64,000 nt of DNA. Source: Ichthyophis bannanicus (taxonomy: Eukaryota; Chordata; Amphibia; Gymnophiona; Ichthyophiidae). This document shows, piece after piece, positions 1 through 11,300 of the stretch; the stretch's first letter is position 1, and every line of letters begins with the position of its first letter. Where the stretch lies: NCBI GenBank assembly GCA_033557465.1, contig CM066043.1, positions 79,142,662 to 79,206,661 of the forward strand. Direction: 5' to 3'. Below the pieces are notes generated by a model. It searched no databases. It saw only the letters and a program-made list of their open reading frames with translations, and was not told where the DNA came from. The translations under genes and the position numbers were made by a program.

Positions 1-308
1 ATACCAAATTCCAGCAGGGTGGAAGCCTAGAGAGAGACTCAAATATGTGTAACCAGGAAGGGAGAGAGCATGCTTGCTTGCTAGCTTTCTCTCTTGTCCG
101 CTACAGATCTGGGCAGTTCTGGCCTTCCATCCATTTTGATTACTGGCAGCCACAGGCTTGGTTTTCATTTCCTCTACTGTCCTATCCCTATTCATTTCTT
201 ATGCTCCACACCACTTTATCTTCCTTTTACTGACACTCCTTAATCTTCTCCCCTCATATCATCTACTTAAACCCCCCCCCTCCTTATCACCCCTCTCTTC
301 CTCCCCCA
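1..308. other. Unassigned sequence, probably NEIL1 intron
   Basis: I recognise no gene here. The last ~60 bases are C/T-rich and lead into the truncated 5' end of a CR1 fragment. Because the downstream NEIL1 exon at 5646 starts in mid-codon and the first coding exon is absent, this stretch is inferred to be intron. Confidence 0.4.
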
Positions 309-1348
309 TCTTTTTGACATATTCATAAATGACCTGGAAAAGGGAATAACGAGTGAGGTTATCAAATTTGCAGATGACACAAAACTATTTAAAGTTGTTA
401 AAACCCAAGAGGATTGTGGAAAATTGCAAGAGGATCTTGATAAATTGGAAGACTGGGCATCAAAATGGCAGATGAAATTTAATGTGGACAATTGCAGAGT
501 TATGCACCTAGGAAAGAACAACCCAAACTATGGTTACAAGATGCAAGGTTCCACATTAGGAACCACCACCCAGGAAAAAGATTTAGGCGTCATTGTGGAT
601 ACCATGTTAAAACCCTCGGCCCAGTGTGCAGCGGCGGCCAAGAGAGCAAATAGGATGCTAGGTATCATAAGAAAAGGAATGGAAAATAAAACAAAAGATA
701 TTATAATGCCTCTATATCGTTCCATGGTGAGACCGCACCTTGAATATTGTGTGCAATTCTGGTCGCCGTATCTTAAAAAGGATATAGCGATTTTAGAAAA
801 GGTTCAGAGAAGAGCCACCAAAATGGTAAAGGGGATGGAAGGATACTCCTATGAAGAAAGGCTAAAAAGGTTAGGGCTCTTTAACCTGGAAAAGAGACGG
901 CTGAGGGGAAATATGATAGAAGTCTATAAATTAATGAACGGAGTGGAACGGGTAAACATAGATTGATTGTTTACGTTATCAGAATATAGAAAGACTAGGG
1001 GACATGCAATGAAGCTACAGGGTAAACTATTTAAGACTAATAAAAGAAAATATTTTTTCACTCAACGTGTAATCAAACTCTGGAATTTGTTACCGGAGGA
1101 TGCAGTAAAGGCTGCTAGTGTAGCTGGGTTTAAAAAAGGTTTGGACAAGTTCCTGGAGGAAAGGTCCATAAGCCATTATTAAGAAGGGACCCGGATATCA
1201 CTGCTTGACCCAGTACAAGCATTGTGGAACTTGTGTCTCTTGGGGAAACTGTTAGGTACGTATGACCTAGATTGGCCACTGTTGGATACAGAATACTGGG
1301 TTTGATGGACCTCGGTCTGACCCAGTATGGCATATCTTATGTTCTTAT
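309..1348 (+). mobile_element. CR1 LINE, 3' fragment
   Basis: This is a 5'-truncated CR1 starting inside the reverse transcriptase, at the segment reading FDIFINDLE. The catalytic FADD box is intact at 367-378. The RT C-terminal part reads open from 424 to 963, then stops at a TGA where the full copy at 48801 has CGA, a CpG-type transition. The frame then resumes as [20 protein letters not shown]. The 3' end carries the CR1 signature GGTCTGACCCAGTATGGC followed by the terminal TTATGTTCTTA. It is very similar to the copy at 52560-53601, so it belongs to the same fairly young family. Confidence 0.93.
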
Positions 1349-1349
1349 C

Positions 1350-4300
1350 TCTTCCCTCGTCTTGTCTTCCACCCTTTCTTCAGCGCTTGAGCTTGTTCTT
1401 CCTCTCATTCATCCCTCCCCTTTCTCTCTGAAAGAACCTCAGCCTCATTTCCACTGTGCTGTCGCCTCTTTTTTTTTTTTTTTTTCCCCCTCTCATCTGG
1501 TGATATTAATCCCAACCCTGCCCCCCCCCCCCCGATGTTTCTCTCGTTCTCATGATAGTTCCTCCCCCAACTACTCCAGTCTCTTTCATTTCCCTCTTCT
1601 TTCCCCCTTTCTCATGTGCTTTTTCGAATGCTCATTTGCTATCTGATAAACTCTCCTTTTACTCACAGTCTCTTTATCTCTAACACGTTCCGTCTTCTAG
1701 CTCTTACTGAACCTGGCTACTCCCTGATGACGCAGCTTTAATTGCTCCCTCTGTCACGGCAGTTACTAGTTCTCCCATACTCCTTGCCCCACTGGCTGTG
1801 GTGGTGGTGTTTGATTTCTACTCTCTCCTTCCTGCCAATTTCAACCCTTCCCTCCTACCTCAGTCTCATGCCAGCTCCTCCTTTGAAGTGCATTCAAGCT
1901 GCCTGTTTAACCTCTTACCTCTCCCGATAGGTGTTGTTTATAAACTCCCTGACAAGTCCACCTCTACCTGCCTCACTGACTTTGACTCATGGCTTTCCTT
2001 ATTTCTGGATTCATCCTCTCCCTCCCTTATCCTCGGTGACTTTAATATTCAGGTTGATAACCCTTCTGACCCCTGTGTGTCTAAGCTCCTCACCTTCACC
2101 TCATTCAGATTCCAGCTTTGCTCTACTGCCCCCCACTCTTCAACACAGTCACTGCCTTGAGCTTGTTTTCTTCTCTGTTTACCCTCTAATTTCCATACCT
2201 CGATTCTTCCTTTATCTGACCATCACCTGCTAAGCTTCACCCTTCATCACTCCCCGCCTCAATTGCGCCCAGTCACCTCCTGTCTTTTTAGAAATCTTCA
2301 TGTTATTGATCCATCGACTCTCTCCACTATTATCTCATCACCTCTTTCCTCCACCTTTTCTTCTAACTCTGTTGATGAGGCAGTAGCTTCCTATAATACT
2401 GCTCTCTCCTCTACTCTGGATGCACTTGCTCCACCCATGCCACGTCCTGTGAGGCGCATTATACCTCAGCCCTGGCTGTCTTCAGCTACCCATTATCTAC
2501 GCTCATGTCCACTCAGCTGAGCATTTGTGGCTCAAATCCCTTTCTTACTTTCAAATTCATGCTTGCCTCCTTTCAGTCAGTCATAGCACTCTCCAAGCAA
2601 AACTACTGTGTCTGTCTGACTCTCTTGCCTCTGACTCCTGCTGTCTCTTTTCAACTCTCTCCTCAAGGCGTCCCCGCCTCTGAACCCCTCCTTCTCTTTC
2701 TACCCAAACCCTAGCTGACTATTTCCATAATAAAATCCTCAAGATTACCCTCCAATTCCCCACTAGATCAGCTTCATCCTCTCTTCCCCCTCTTCAATAC
2801 CAATTCTTTTCCTCAATCTCTACTACCCTTTCGTCCTCTTCTAATATCTCTGAAGAGGAAACTTCTCATCTTCTGTCCTCCTCAAAACTCGCTATCTATT
2901 CCTCTGATCTATCCCCACATGTCGTCTTAACTCCATCTCCTCCTCTGTCGTCCCTTCCACCTCTCATATTCTCAACCTGTCGCTCTCTACTGCAACTGTC
3001 CCTGCAGCCTTCAAGCATGCTGTGGTCACACCTCTCCTCAAGAAACCTTCTCTCGACCCTACTTGTCCTTCTAATTATCAACCCAGCTCCCTTCTCTTTA
3101 TTTCCAAACTTCTTGAATATGCAGTTCTCCACTGTTGCCTTGAATGTCTGTCTTCTCAAGCCCATCTAGATCCTCTTCAGTCTGGCTTTAGGCCCTTTCA
3201 TTCTACTGACTCAGCTTTTGCAAGTCTCCAGTGATTTTGTTCCTGGTTAAATCCAAGGGCCTTTACTCAGTCCTCCTTCTTCTTGACCTTTCTACTGCTT
3301 TTGACACTGTCAACCACCACCTTCTCTCAGTACTTTTATCCTCACTTAGTTTTAGGGGCTCTGTGCTGCCCTGGGTCTCTTCTTATCTCTCCCATTGTTC
3401 TTTCAATGTTCTGGTTGTTCCTCCTCTATTGCTATTCCACTCTGTTGGTGTACCCCAGGGGTCTGTTCTGGCACTCTCCTTTTCTCTCTTTATACCCAGT
3501 CCATTGGTGCTCTTATCTCCTCCCAAGGTTTTCAATACCATTTTTATGCTGATGACTCTCAGATCTCTCTCTCTACACCTGATATTTCTCCGACACTCCA
3601 AGTCTGAATCTCTCCCTCCCTGGGTCATTGCTGCCTGGATGTCTCACTGCGGTTTGAAACTGAACATGGCCAAAACAGAACTTCTTATATTTCCCCCCCC
3701 CCCCCCTTAAACTCTTCTTCCCCCTTCCTCCATCTCTATTGATAACTCTTCTACTTCCTGTTTCCTCAGCCTGCAACCTTGGGGTCATCTTTGACTCCTC
3801 CCTCTTTCTCCCTCACATCCAGTTGCTTGCTGAAATCTGTCATTTCTTCCTCTCTATAATATGAACAATATTCACCACTTCCTTTCTGAGCACACTACTA
3901 AAACTCTCATCCACTCTCTAGTCACCTCCTGTCTAGACTATTGTAACCTACTCCTTGGTCACTCTCCAAGTCAGCTTTCTCCCCTTCAATCTCTTCAGAA
4001 ATCCGCTACGTGGCTAATCTTCCGCCAGCCCCGTTATACTCATATAACCCCTCTTCTCAAGTCACTTCACTGGCTCCCCTTCCGTTTCTGCATCCAGTTC
4101 AAACTTCTCCTTCTGACCTACAAATGCATTCATTCTACTGCTCCTCACTACCTTTCCTCCGTCCCTACACACCTCCTCATGAACTCCACTCTTCTACTGG
4201 CCTGCTTCTCTCTATGCCCTTTCCTTCCTCTGCCAACTCCAGACTTCGGTCCTTTCACCTTGCTGCTTTATACGCTGAGTCTGGATGTTGGGCTCCATCT

Positions 4301-4703
4301 CTGCCCCTTTTCAAATCCATGCTAAAGGCTCACCTCTTTGAGGATGCTTTTGGATCGTGATCCCTTGCTTTCCTTCCTTTCCTTATTTGTACCCTTGTTC
4401 TCAGTTATTCTGTTGTCTGTCTTTTTTATGTGTGTCTGTACAGCGCTACATATGCCTTGGGGGTTTCTTTTTGTGCCATCAAGTCAGTGCTGACTCCTGT
4501 GACCCAGCTGCCTCTGGGTTTTCTTGGTGATGTATCACCGGAAGTAGATTGCCAGGCCTTTACTTCCGAGGCGATGGAGGGTAAAGTGACTTGCTCAAGG
4601 TCACAAGGACCCTTGATGTTCTGGGTACTAGGTAGTTGCACTAGGCTGCTCCTCCACTCCATATGCCTTGTAGCGCTATATAAACGATTAATAGTAGTGG
4701 TAA
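1350..4703 (+). mobile_element. L2-type LINE, decayed endonuclease plus RT
   Basis: Broken frames give, in order: an endonuclease fragment (ALTEPGYS near 1700, LGDFNIQVD near 2030), RT palm motifs (LDLSTAFDTVNHHLL near 3280, GVPQGSVL near 3450, [10 protein letters not shown] with YADD at 3545-3556), the strand motif LNMAKTELLIFPP near 3660, and the C-terminal block SCLDYCNLLLG ... HITPLLKSLHWLP near 3930-4080. The 3' tail is the L2-like TACAGCGCTACATATGCCTTG, continuing after a nested insertion as TAGCGCTATATAAACGATTAATAGTAGT. Many stops and frameshifts make it non-functional. The 5' boundary is approximate. Confidence 0.88.
4460..4659 (+). mobile_element. SINE nested in the L2 3' tail
   Basis: A 200-bp insertion interrupts the L2 tail and is flanked by an exact 11-bp duplication, CATATGCCTTG, at 4449-4459 and 4660-4670. 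The interior has GTGACTTGCTCAAGGTCACA, which resembles the MIR/CORE-SINE core, and a head reading GTGCCATCAAGTCAGTGCTG, which resembles a head known from other tetrapod SINEs. The target duplication and size support a SINE; the family name is not resolved. Confidence 0.8.
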
Positions 4704-5645
4704 TTGTGCAGAATAGGCAGCTGCTTAAGGGCAATGAAGGAGGTGTGGTGGTCTTTCCCAAGCAGCACAGGAGTTCACTGGCCAGCAGCATTCAGACTAT
4801 TGTCGTGGGCAGGTCTGATGGTATACTGTCGTTCCGGCTGAGCAGGGGCTTGGGAGAAAGGGGTGCTTCTCCCTCTCTATTGTGGCCCTTTCATCATGAG
4901 ACATCTTGGGAGAGCTAAACCCCCCCCCCTTAACTCCTGCATCTAGAGGCTCTTCATACGTGACTATGGCCTTGTATTTAAGGCTTTATTTCCCTTTTTG
5001 CTCTTTTTTTCCCCTTCCATCTTTCCCCTTTCTCTGAACCTGGCTATTTTCTCTGTCTTCAAAGGAGACCAATGAGCTCTAGCATTTCCTCACTTGTCAT
5101 TTTTTCAGTATCCTATTTTACCACTTTCCCTTGCCCATCAACATTGCACATTGCATAGAGACTCTTGGATACATGAAGGGTTTCAGTGATGTGCAGGAAG
5201 GAAACATTGTTCATATGGAAAAGTAGAGCACGTGGGGGGGGTGGGGGGGTCATGATAAGAGCCTAAAAGGAGGTAGAAGAGCAAGAGAAGGAAGCAGTGG
5301 GAGGCAGAAGCATGGGATAAACAAAAAGGGTCCTTGGTCGTGAGGACATGTAGATCAAGTCAACAGTTGAGTGGGATCTTCGATACTGCAATGGCTAAGG
5401 GAATTGTGTCGAGGCTAGATAGATGTTATGTTCTTTATGTGCTATCAAATTCGGTATTTCCATGACACCAAAAGGAATAGTGAGCATGGAGCTTGCAGAA
5501 AGAGACTGGTTGTGCTGAAGCAAAGGGTCGCTTTGCTGGCTCTGATGGGGGGGCCTCCCTTTTCCATTGGTGAAGACGGCCCTTGTCAGGTTTGGGCAGG
5601 GTGTGAGGAGGTACACGGGATGTCTTACTCTGCTTATCACTTCAG
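4704..5645. other. Intron, no recognised gene
   Basis: Mostly unique sequence with two homopolymer-rich patches (C-run near 4920, G-runs near 5236-5248). The frame of the following NEIL1 exon stays open upstream to 5428, but that extension does not resemble NEIL1. A splice acceptor (TCACTTCAG) ends at 5645. Confidence 0.55.
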
Positions 5646-5765
5646 GGAGAATGTATTGAGGAACCTGTCACAGAAGGTCTTCGACCGGCCCATCTGTGAA
5701 GCGCTGCTCAACCAGAAATACTTCAATGGCATCGGCAACTACCTCCGGGCTGAAATTCTATACAG
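5646..5765 (+). CDS. NEIL1: NEIL1 coding exon (H2TH domain)
   Basis: The acceptor TCACTTCAG is followed by the third base of an Arg codon. The exon encodes ENVLRNLSQKVFDRP and ICEALLNQKYFNGIGNYL, ending AEILY plus AG of an Arg codon, then donor GTGAGT. It corresponds to the H2TH DNA-binding region, including the conserved Asn of GIGNYLRAEI. The in-frame sequence upstream of 5646 lacks similarity and is intronic. Confidence 0.96.
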
Positions 5766-8291
5766 GTGAGTTGGGGGTCAACTATTGCTGAAAATAAGTT
5801 CACTATGGCATTGTTAAGGGCCTATTTACAAAGCTACCTTAGATGTTTAATGTGGATTTTAATACAAGCTAATGGTTAATAAAGTCCGTTAGCTGTTAGT
5901 ACATGCTAATTGCCACATTGAACGCCTAATGTGGAAATGAGGCATGGTGCGACCAGGGACTGCACCTTCTAGTTATAATAAACATAACTTTTTACACAAT
6001 AACAGACTCCTCAGTGAAGCAAAGAGTTACTTTAATCACATTACATTCTTGCAAGAAGGGTGAATGCTTGACTGCACATTCACACCTATTCTCTGTTTCA
6101 CAGTTCTTTTATAGTATACTGTCCTCTCCCCCTTCCAGCATGTCCATAACTCATTGGTTAATTCTGTCTCACTCCACTTCTTTGTACTTCCGCACCTGTG
6201 GCAGGCTACATGTTACTAGCTGCATAGTCTCTCATTCCAGGATGCAGACATACAACAAAGGGAGTCAGAAAGTCATTGCATACAAAATTATATTACAGAG
6301 TGGTGAATGAATGGGATACAAGAATTATTTTACATTATGAAAATAACATATCACATTTGTTTATATCAAACCCCTCCCTCTTTCTTTTTAAAGTTTTCTT
6401 GTTTACTTTTTACATTTACTCTACAGTTCCATAGGAAGCTTCTAATTTAGATAACATCCTTCCTGACTCTATCTCGTCCCCTTTATTGACCATTAATAAC
6501 ATTGCACTTTGTGCACTGGAGATGATACAATCATTTGCTTAGTGCTTGCCGTTTCTATAAGTCTTTGAGTTAGCCCTCCTATACACGTATTATGCAACAC
6601 CCCACCGTAATTAATACTCCAATTACAATAAGTACAGAGATAAATATAGATACTGTCGCCCCTTTCCACTTCCCAAACCAACCATCCAGTGAGAGAGGTA
6701 TCTGTACCTGAATTTTCTGCCAATTCCTCTGCCAAGGTAGTTAGTCCTCACAGGGCTTTAGTGATAACACAGCCCCTGATGGTACTATCGGGGATGAACG
6801 TATAACATTTCCCCTGCAACATCACACACGCCCCCTTTTTCAGCCGCCATTATATCTAACATCATTTGGTTCTCCCAGGCAATTCTGCTAGTGGCATCCA
6901 ATTGTTCTGCGATCCCCTTTATTGCATCCTGGGTATAATTGATAAATCACCGTTGGTTATAACATAAACTAAAATGTAGATTGGATAAATTATATATCGT
7001 GATTACCCATAACAGGGATTTAAATCCAGCTGCAATCTGGTTTCATGCTTTATACCCCTCCGGAACTCCCCGAGGGACTCCTATTGCGTCATATATATCC
7101 TGTCTTCAAATGAGGTTCCCAAGGTACTCCTCCTTTCCCTTTGTATTTGCCCCTTGTCCTGTTCTGTGAACGCCAAGGTGAAAGGAACTGCCAATTGAAC
7201 TATTGCACATGTTCCCGACCATAGGGTAGATAATGACTGCTTCTTGGAGCAGCTGGTTCATGAACAAACAAGAGGGGAAACTATTTTGGACCTAGTCCTT
7301 AGTGGCACGCAGGATCTGGTGCGAGAGATATGATTTTGGGGCCACTTGGCAATAGTTATCATAGCATGATCACATTTGACTTAATAAATGAAAGACAGCA
7401 AGGAAATCCATGTAACTTTCAAAAGGGAGACTATGATAAAATGAGGAAAATATTTAAGAAAAGACTAAAAGGAGCAGCTGCTAAGGCTTAAAATTTACAT
7501 AAAACGTGGGCATTGTTTAAAAGTACTATCTTGGAAGCTCAGAACAGATGTATTCCATGTGTTAAAGTTGGAAGGAAGGCCAAAAAACTGCCAGCATGGT
7601 TTAAAAGCGAGGTCGGAGAGGCTGTTGCTGCCAAAAAATCATCTTCCAGGAAATGGAAAAAGAAGCTAAATGACGAAAACAGAAAACAAGCATTGGCAAG
7701 TTAGATGCAAGGCATTGATAAGGCAGACAGAGAATTTTGAAAAAAATGTTAGCCATGGAAGCAAAAATGCATAATAAAAACTTTCAAGTACATGCGTAGC
7801 GAAAAAAACGTGTGAGTCAGTTGGACCACTGGATGATAGAGGGGTAAAAGGGGGCACTAAGTGAGGACAAGGTCATAGGGGGGAGACTGAATTAATGCTT
7901 TGCTTCGGTCTTTACTGAAGAAGATGTAGGGAATTTACCATGCCAGAAATGGTATATAAAGGTAATGTATTGGAAGACATGAAAGAAATATCGATAAACT
8001 GGAAAGATGTATTGCAACTATGTGATAAATTTAAGAGTAGCAAATCACCTGGACTGGATGGTATACACCCGAGGGTATAGAAAGAACTGAAATATGAGAT
8101 TGCAGACCTACTATTAATAATCTCTGAACTATTATTAAAATCGTCTGTAGTACCTGAAGAGTGGAGAATGGCCAATGTAACACCAATATTTAAAAAGCAT
8201 TCCAGAGGTGATCCAGGAAACTACAGACTGGTGAGTCTGATGTCAGTACTAGGCAAAATGGTAGAAACCATTATAAAGAATAAAATTACTG

Positions 8292-8368
<77 letters not shown>

Positions 8369-11300
8369 CTATATATATATATATAGCCATGGTGTAATAG
8401 AAGAAAGCCAACATTGGCTTTAGCCAACGGAAGTCTTGTCTTACCTTCAAAAAATAACAGATTAGTATGAATAAATAGGAAGACAAAGGTCAGCCTGTTG
8501 ATATAGTGTATCTAGATTTTTAGAAAGCCTTTGACAGCGTCCCTTCTGAGAGAGACTCTTGGAAAAATTAAAAAGTCATGGGATAGGAGACGGTGTACTA
8601 TTGTGGATCAGGAACTGGTTAAAAGATAGAAAGCAGAGGGTAGGGCTAAATGGCCAACTTTCCCAATGGAGAAAAGTGAATAGTGGAGTACCCCAGGGTA
8701 TGTGCTGGGTCTGCTGTGTGTTTTTTTATTTTTTTTTTTAAAAATTTATTTATCAAATTTTTCAATACAATTCAGAGAATACACATCTGAATCAGAAATA
8801 TAACTACTATAAACAGTAAATACCCACCTAAAAGTAAACATAGAGCTAACCTGGAATAGACCAGAATACTTTGCCCCACAATATGATCCAAGAAACAAAA
8901 ACAAATTGGCATAAACCAACAACCACAAATAGAATATATCACAGGAGCATAGATAACATTACATGGCAGCCGATGTGAGAACTTCTCCACGCCCACCCTC
9001 CTCCCTACTTAAAAGAAATTGTAGCAGTTGTTTGGATTCAAAAAAGATATATTGTTTAGACTGGAAATTTACCATACACTTACAAGAATATCTTAGCTTA
9101 AACAGCGCTTCCAAGGCGACCGTTCTCTGGCGCAAGGCCAGAAAAGCCTTCCGCCTTTTCTGCGTGTCCCTAGCCAAATCAGGAAATATGAAAATTTTTG
9201 AACCCATAAACTGAGACATAGGTTATTTTTTCGTAAGATTTCTAAGTACAGCATTCCTATCAGACTCAGTCAAAGTTCACCAATAATGTCGCCCTGCTGG
9301 TCACCACCTCCAGGGAGCTATCCAGAAACTCTGATAAATCCATCTGAGGAGAACCAGAGTCCGCTACAGGTGTCTGCTGGGCCCCTGACTCCAAAGAAGA
9401 AATCGATACATATGAACTCTGGGTCTGCTGCTTTTTAACATATTCCCATTTCCAGGTCATTTATGAATAACGAGTGAGGTGATCAAATTTGCAGATGAGA
9501 CAAAATTATTCAGTCAAAACCCAAAAGAGGGTTGTGAAAAATTGCAAGAGAATCTTGATAAATTAGAAGACTGGGTGTCCAAATGGCAGATGATATTGAA
9601 GGTGGACAAGTGAAAAGCTTATGCACCTCGGAAAGAACAGCCCAAACATTTGTTACATGATGCAAGGTGGAAACCACCATCCAGGAAAAAGATTTAGGCG
9701 TCATTGTGGCTAACACTTTGTAACATCCACCCAGTGTGCAGTGGCGGCCAAGAAAGCTAATAGAATGCTAGGAATCATAAGGAAAGGAATGCAAAAATAA
9801 AACAAAAGATATTATAATGCCTCTGTATCGTTCCATGGTGCGACCACATCTTGAATATTGTGTGCAATTCTGGTCACTGTATCTTAAAAGAATATAGCAG
9901 AATTAGAAAAGGTACAGAGAAGAACCACCAAAATGGTAAAGGGGACGGAAGTATACCCCTATGAAGAGAGGCTGAAAAGGTTGGCAAAGAGATGGCTGAG
10001 GGGAGATGAGATATAGAGGTCTATAAATTAATGAATGGAGTGGAACGGGTAAATGTAGATCGATTTGTTTATGCCATCAAAAAGTAAAAAGACTAGAGGA
10101 CACACAGTGAAGCTACAGGGTAACCTATTTAAGACTAAAAAAAAAAGAATATTTTTTCACTCAATGCGTAAACAAATTCTGGAATTTGTTACCAGAGGAT
10201 GTTAGCGTAGTTGGGTTAAAAAAAGGTTTGGAGAAGTTCCTGGAGGAAAGGTCCATAAACCATTATTAAAAAGGACCCGGGAAATCCACTGCTTACACCA
10301 GGACAAGCATTGTGGAACCTGCCAAGTACTTATGGCCAGGGTTGGCCACTGTTGGAAAGAGAATACTGAGTTATTTATTTATTTATTTAACAGGTTTTTT
10401 ATACCGCCTTTTCCTTAAATCAAAGCGGTTACAAAGACATACAAAAGCTAAACATAGGCATGGGAAGTGAAAGGTGGGATACATAACATGGTGAACTATT
10501 ACAAAAAACACAATGTAGAGAGGTTACAATTAATATGAGTTGGTTAAGTGTCATAGCCGTAGTGCTCAATGAAAAGAACGAACTTTAGTTGTTTTCTGAA
10601 TTCCTTCAGTTCCTCAATAGATCGTAGGTCGGGGGGGAGAGAGTTCCATATTTGAGGGGGCCGATAAGGAAAGAGCTCTTTGTGAGGTGAGTTTACAGAC
10701 TTTAGTATAGCTACTTGGGGTGCCGAGGGTGTCAGCTGTGGTTTTCCTTCTAGGTCTTTTGCTGGTGTTAGGGAATAAGAGGGCTTGGAGACTGATTGCT
10801 GAAGTCTTATGTCTGATTTTGAATATATTGATGACCAACTTGTATCTGATACGGAGGCTTATTGGGAGCCAGTGGAGTTCTTTAAGAATTGGGGTGATGT
10901 GGGCTTGAGTTGAAGAGCCGGCGATTATTCTGGCAGCTGTGTTCTGAGCCATCTGAAGTGGCTTGAGGGAGTGTTTCGGGATTCCGTTGTAAATAGGGTT
11001 ACAGAAGTCAAGAATTGGAGTTATTAGAGCTTGACAGACTGAGCGGAAATGTTGTTGGGAGAGAAGGGGCTTCAGGCGTCTAATAATTTTCATTCTATAG
11101 TAAGCGCTTTTAACAGTTCTTCTGATATGAGATTGAAGGTTGAGTCGCTTATCAAGGGTTACTCCGAGGTATCTTACTTCGTCCTTTAACGGTATTGTTG
11201 TATTTTTAAATTTAATAAAAGGTGGGGGGCTGAAGTCAGTGTTTCGAGTAATGATAAGAGCTTCTGTTTTGTTATGGTTCATGGCCAGGTTGTTGAGAGT

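Noticed and set aside
5428..5645. In-frame upstream extension of the first NEIL1 exon
   Set aside because: No NEIL1 similarity, and a good splice acceptor lies at 5645; the open frame is chance.
8297..8386. AT-rich tract as a replication origin or regulatory site
   Set aside because: It is a simple dinucleotide repeat inside a dead CR1.
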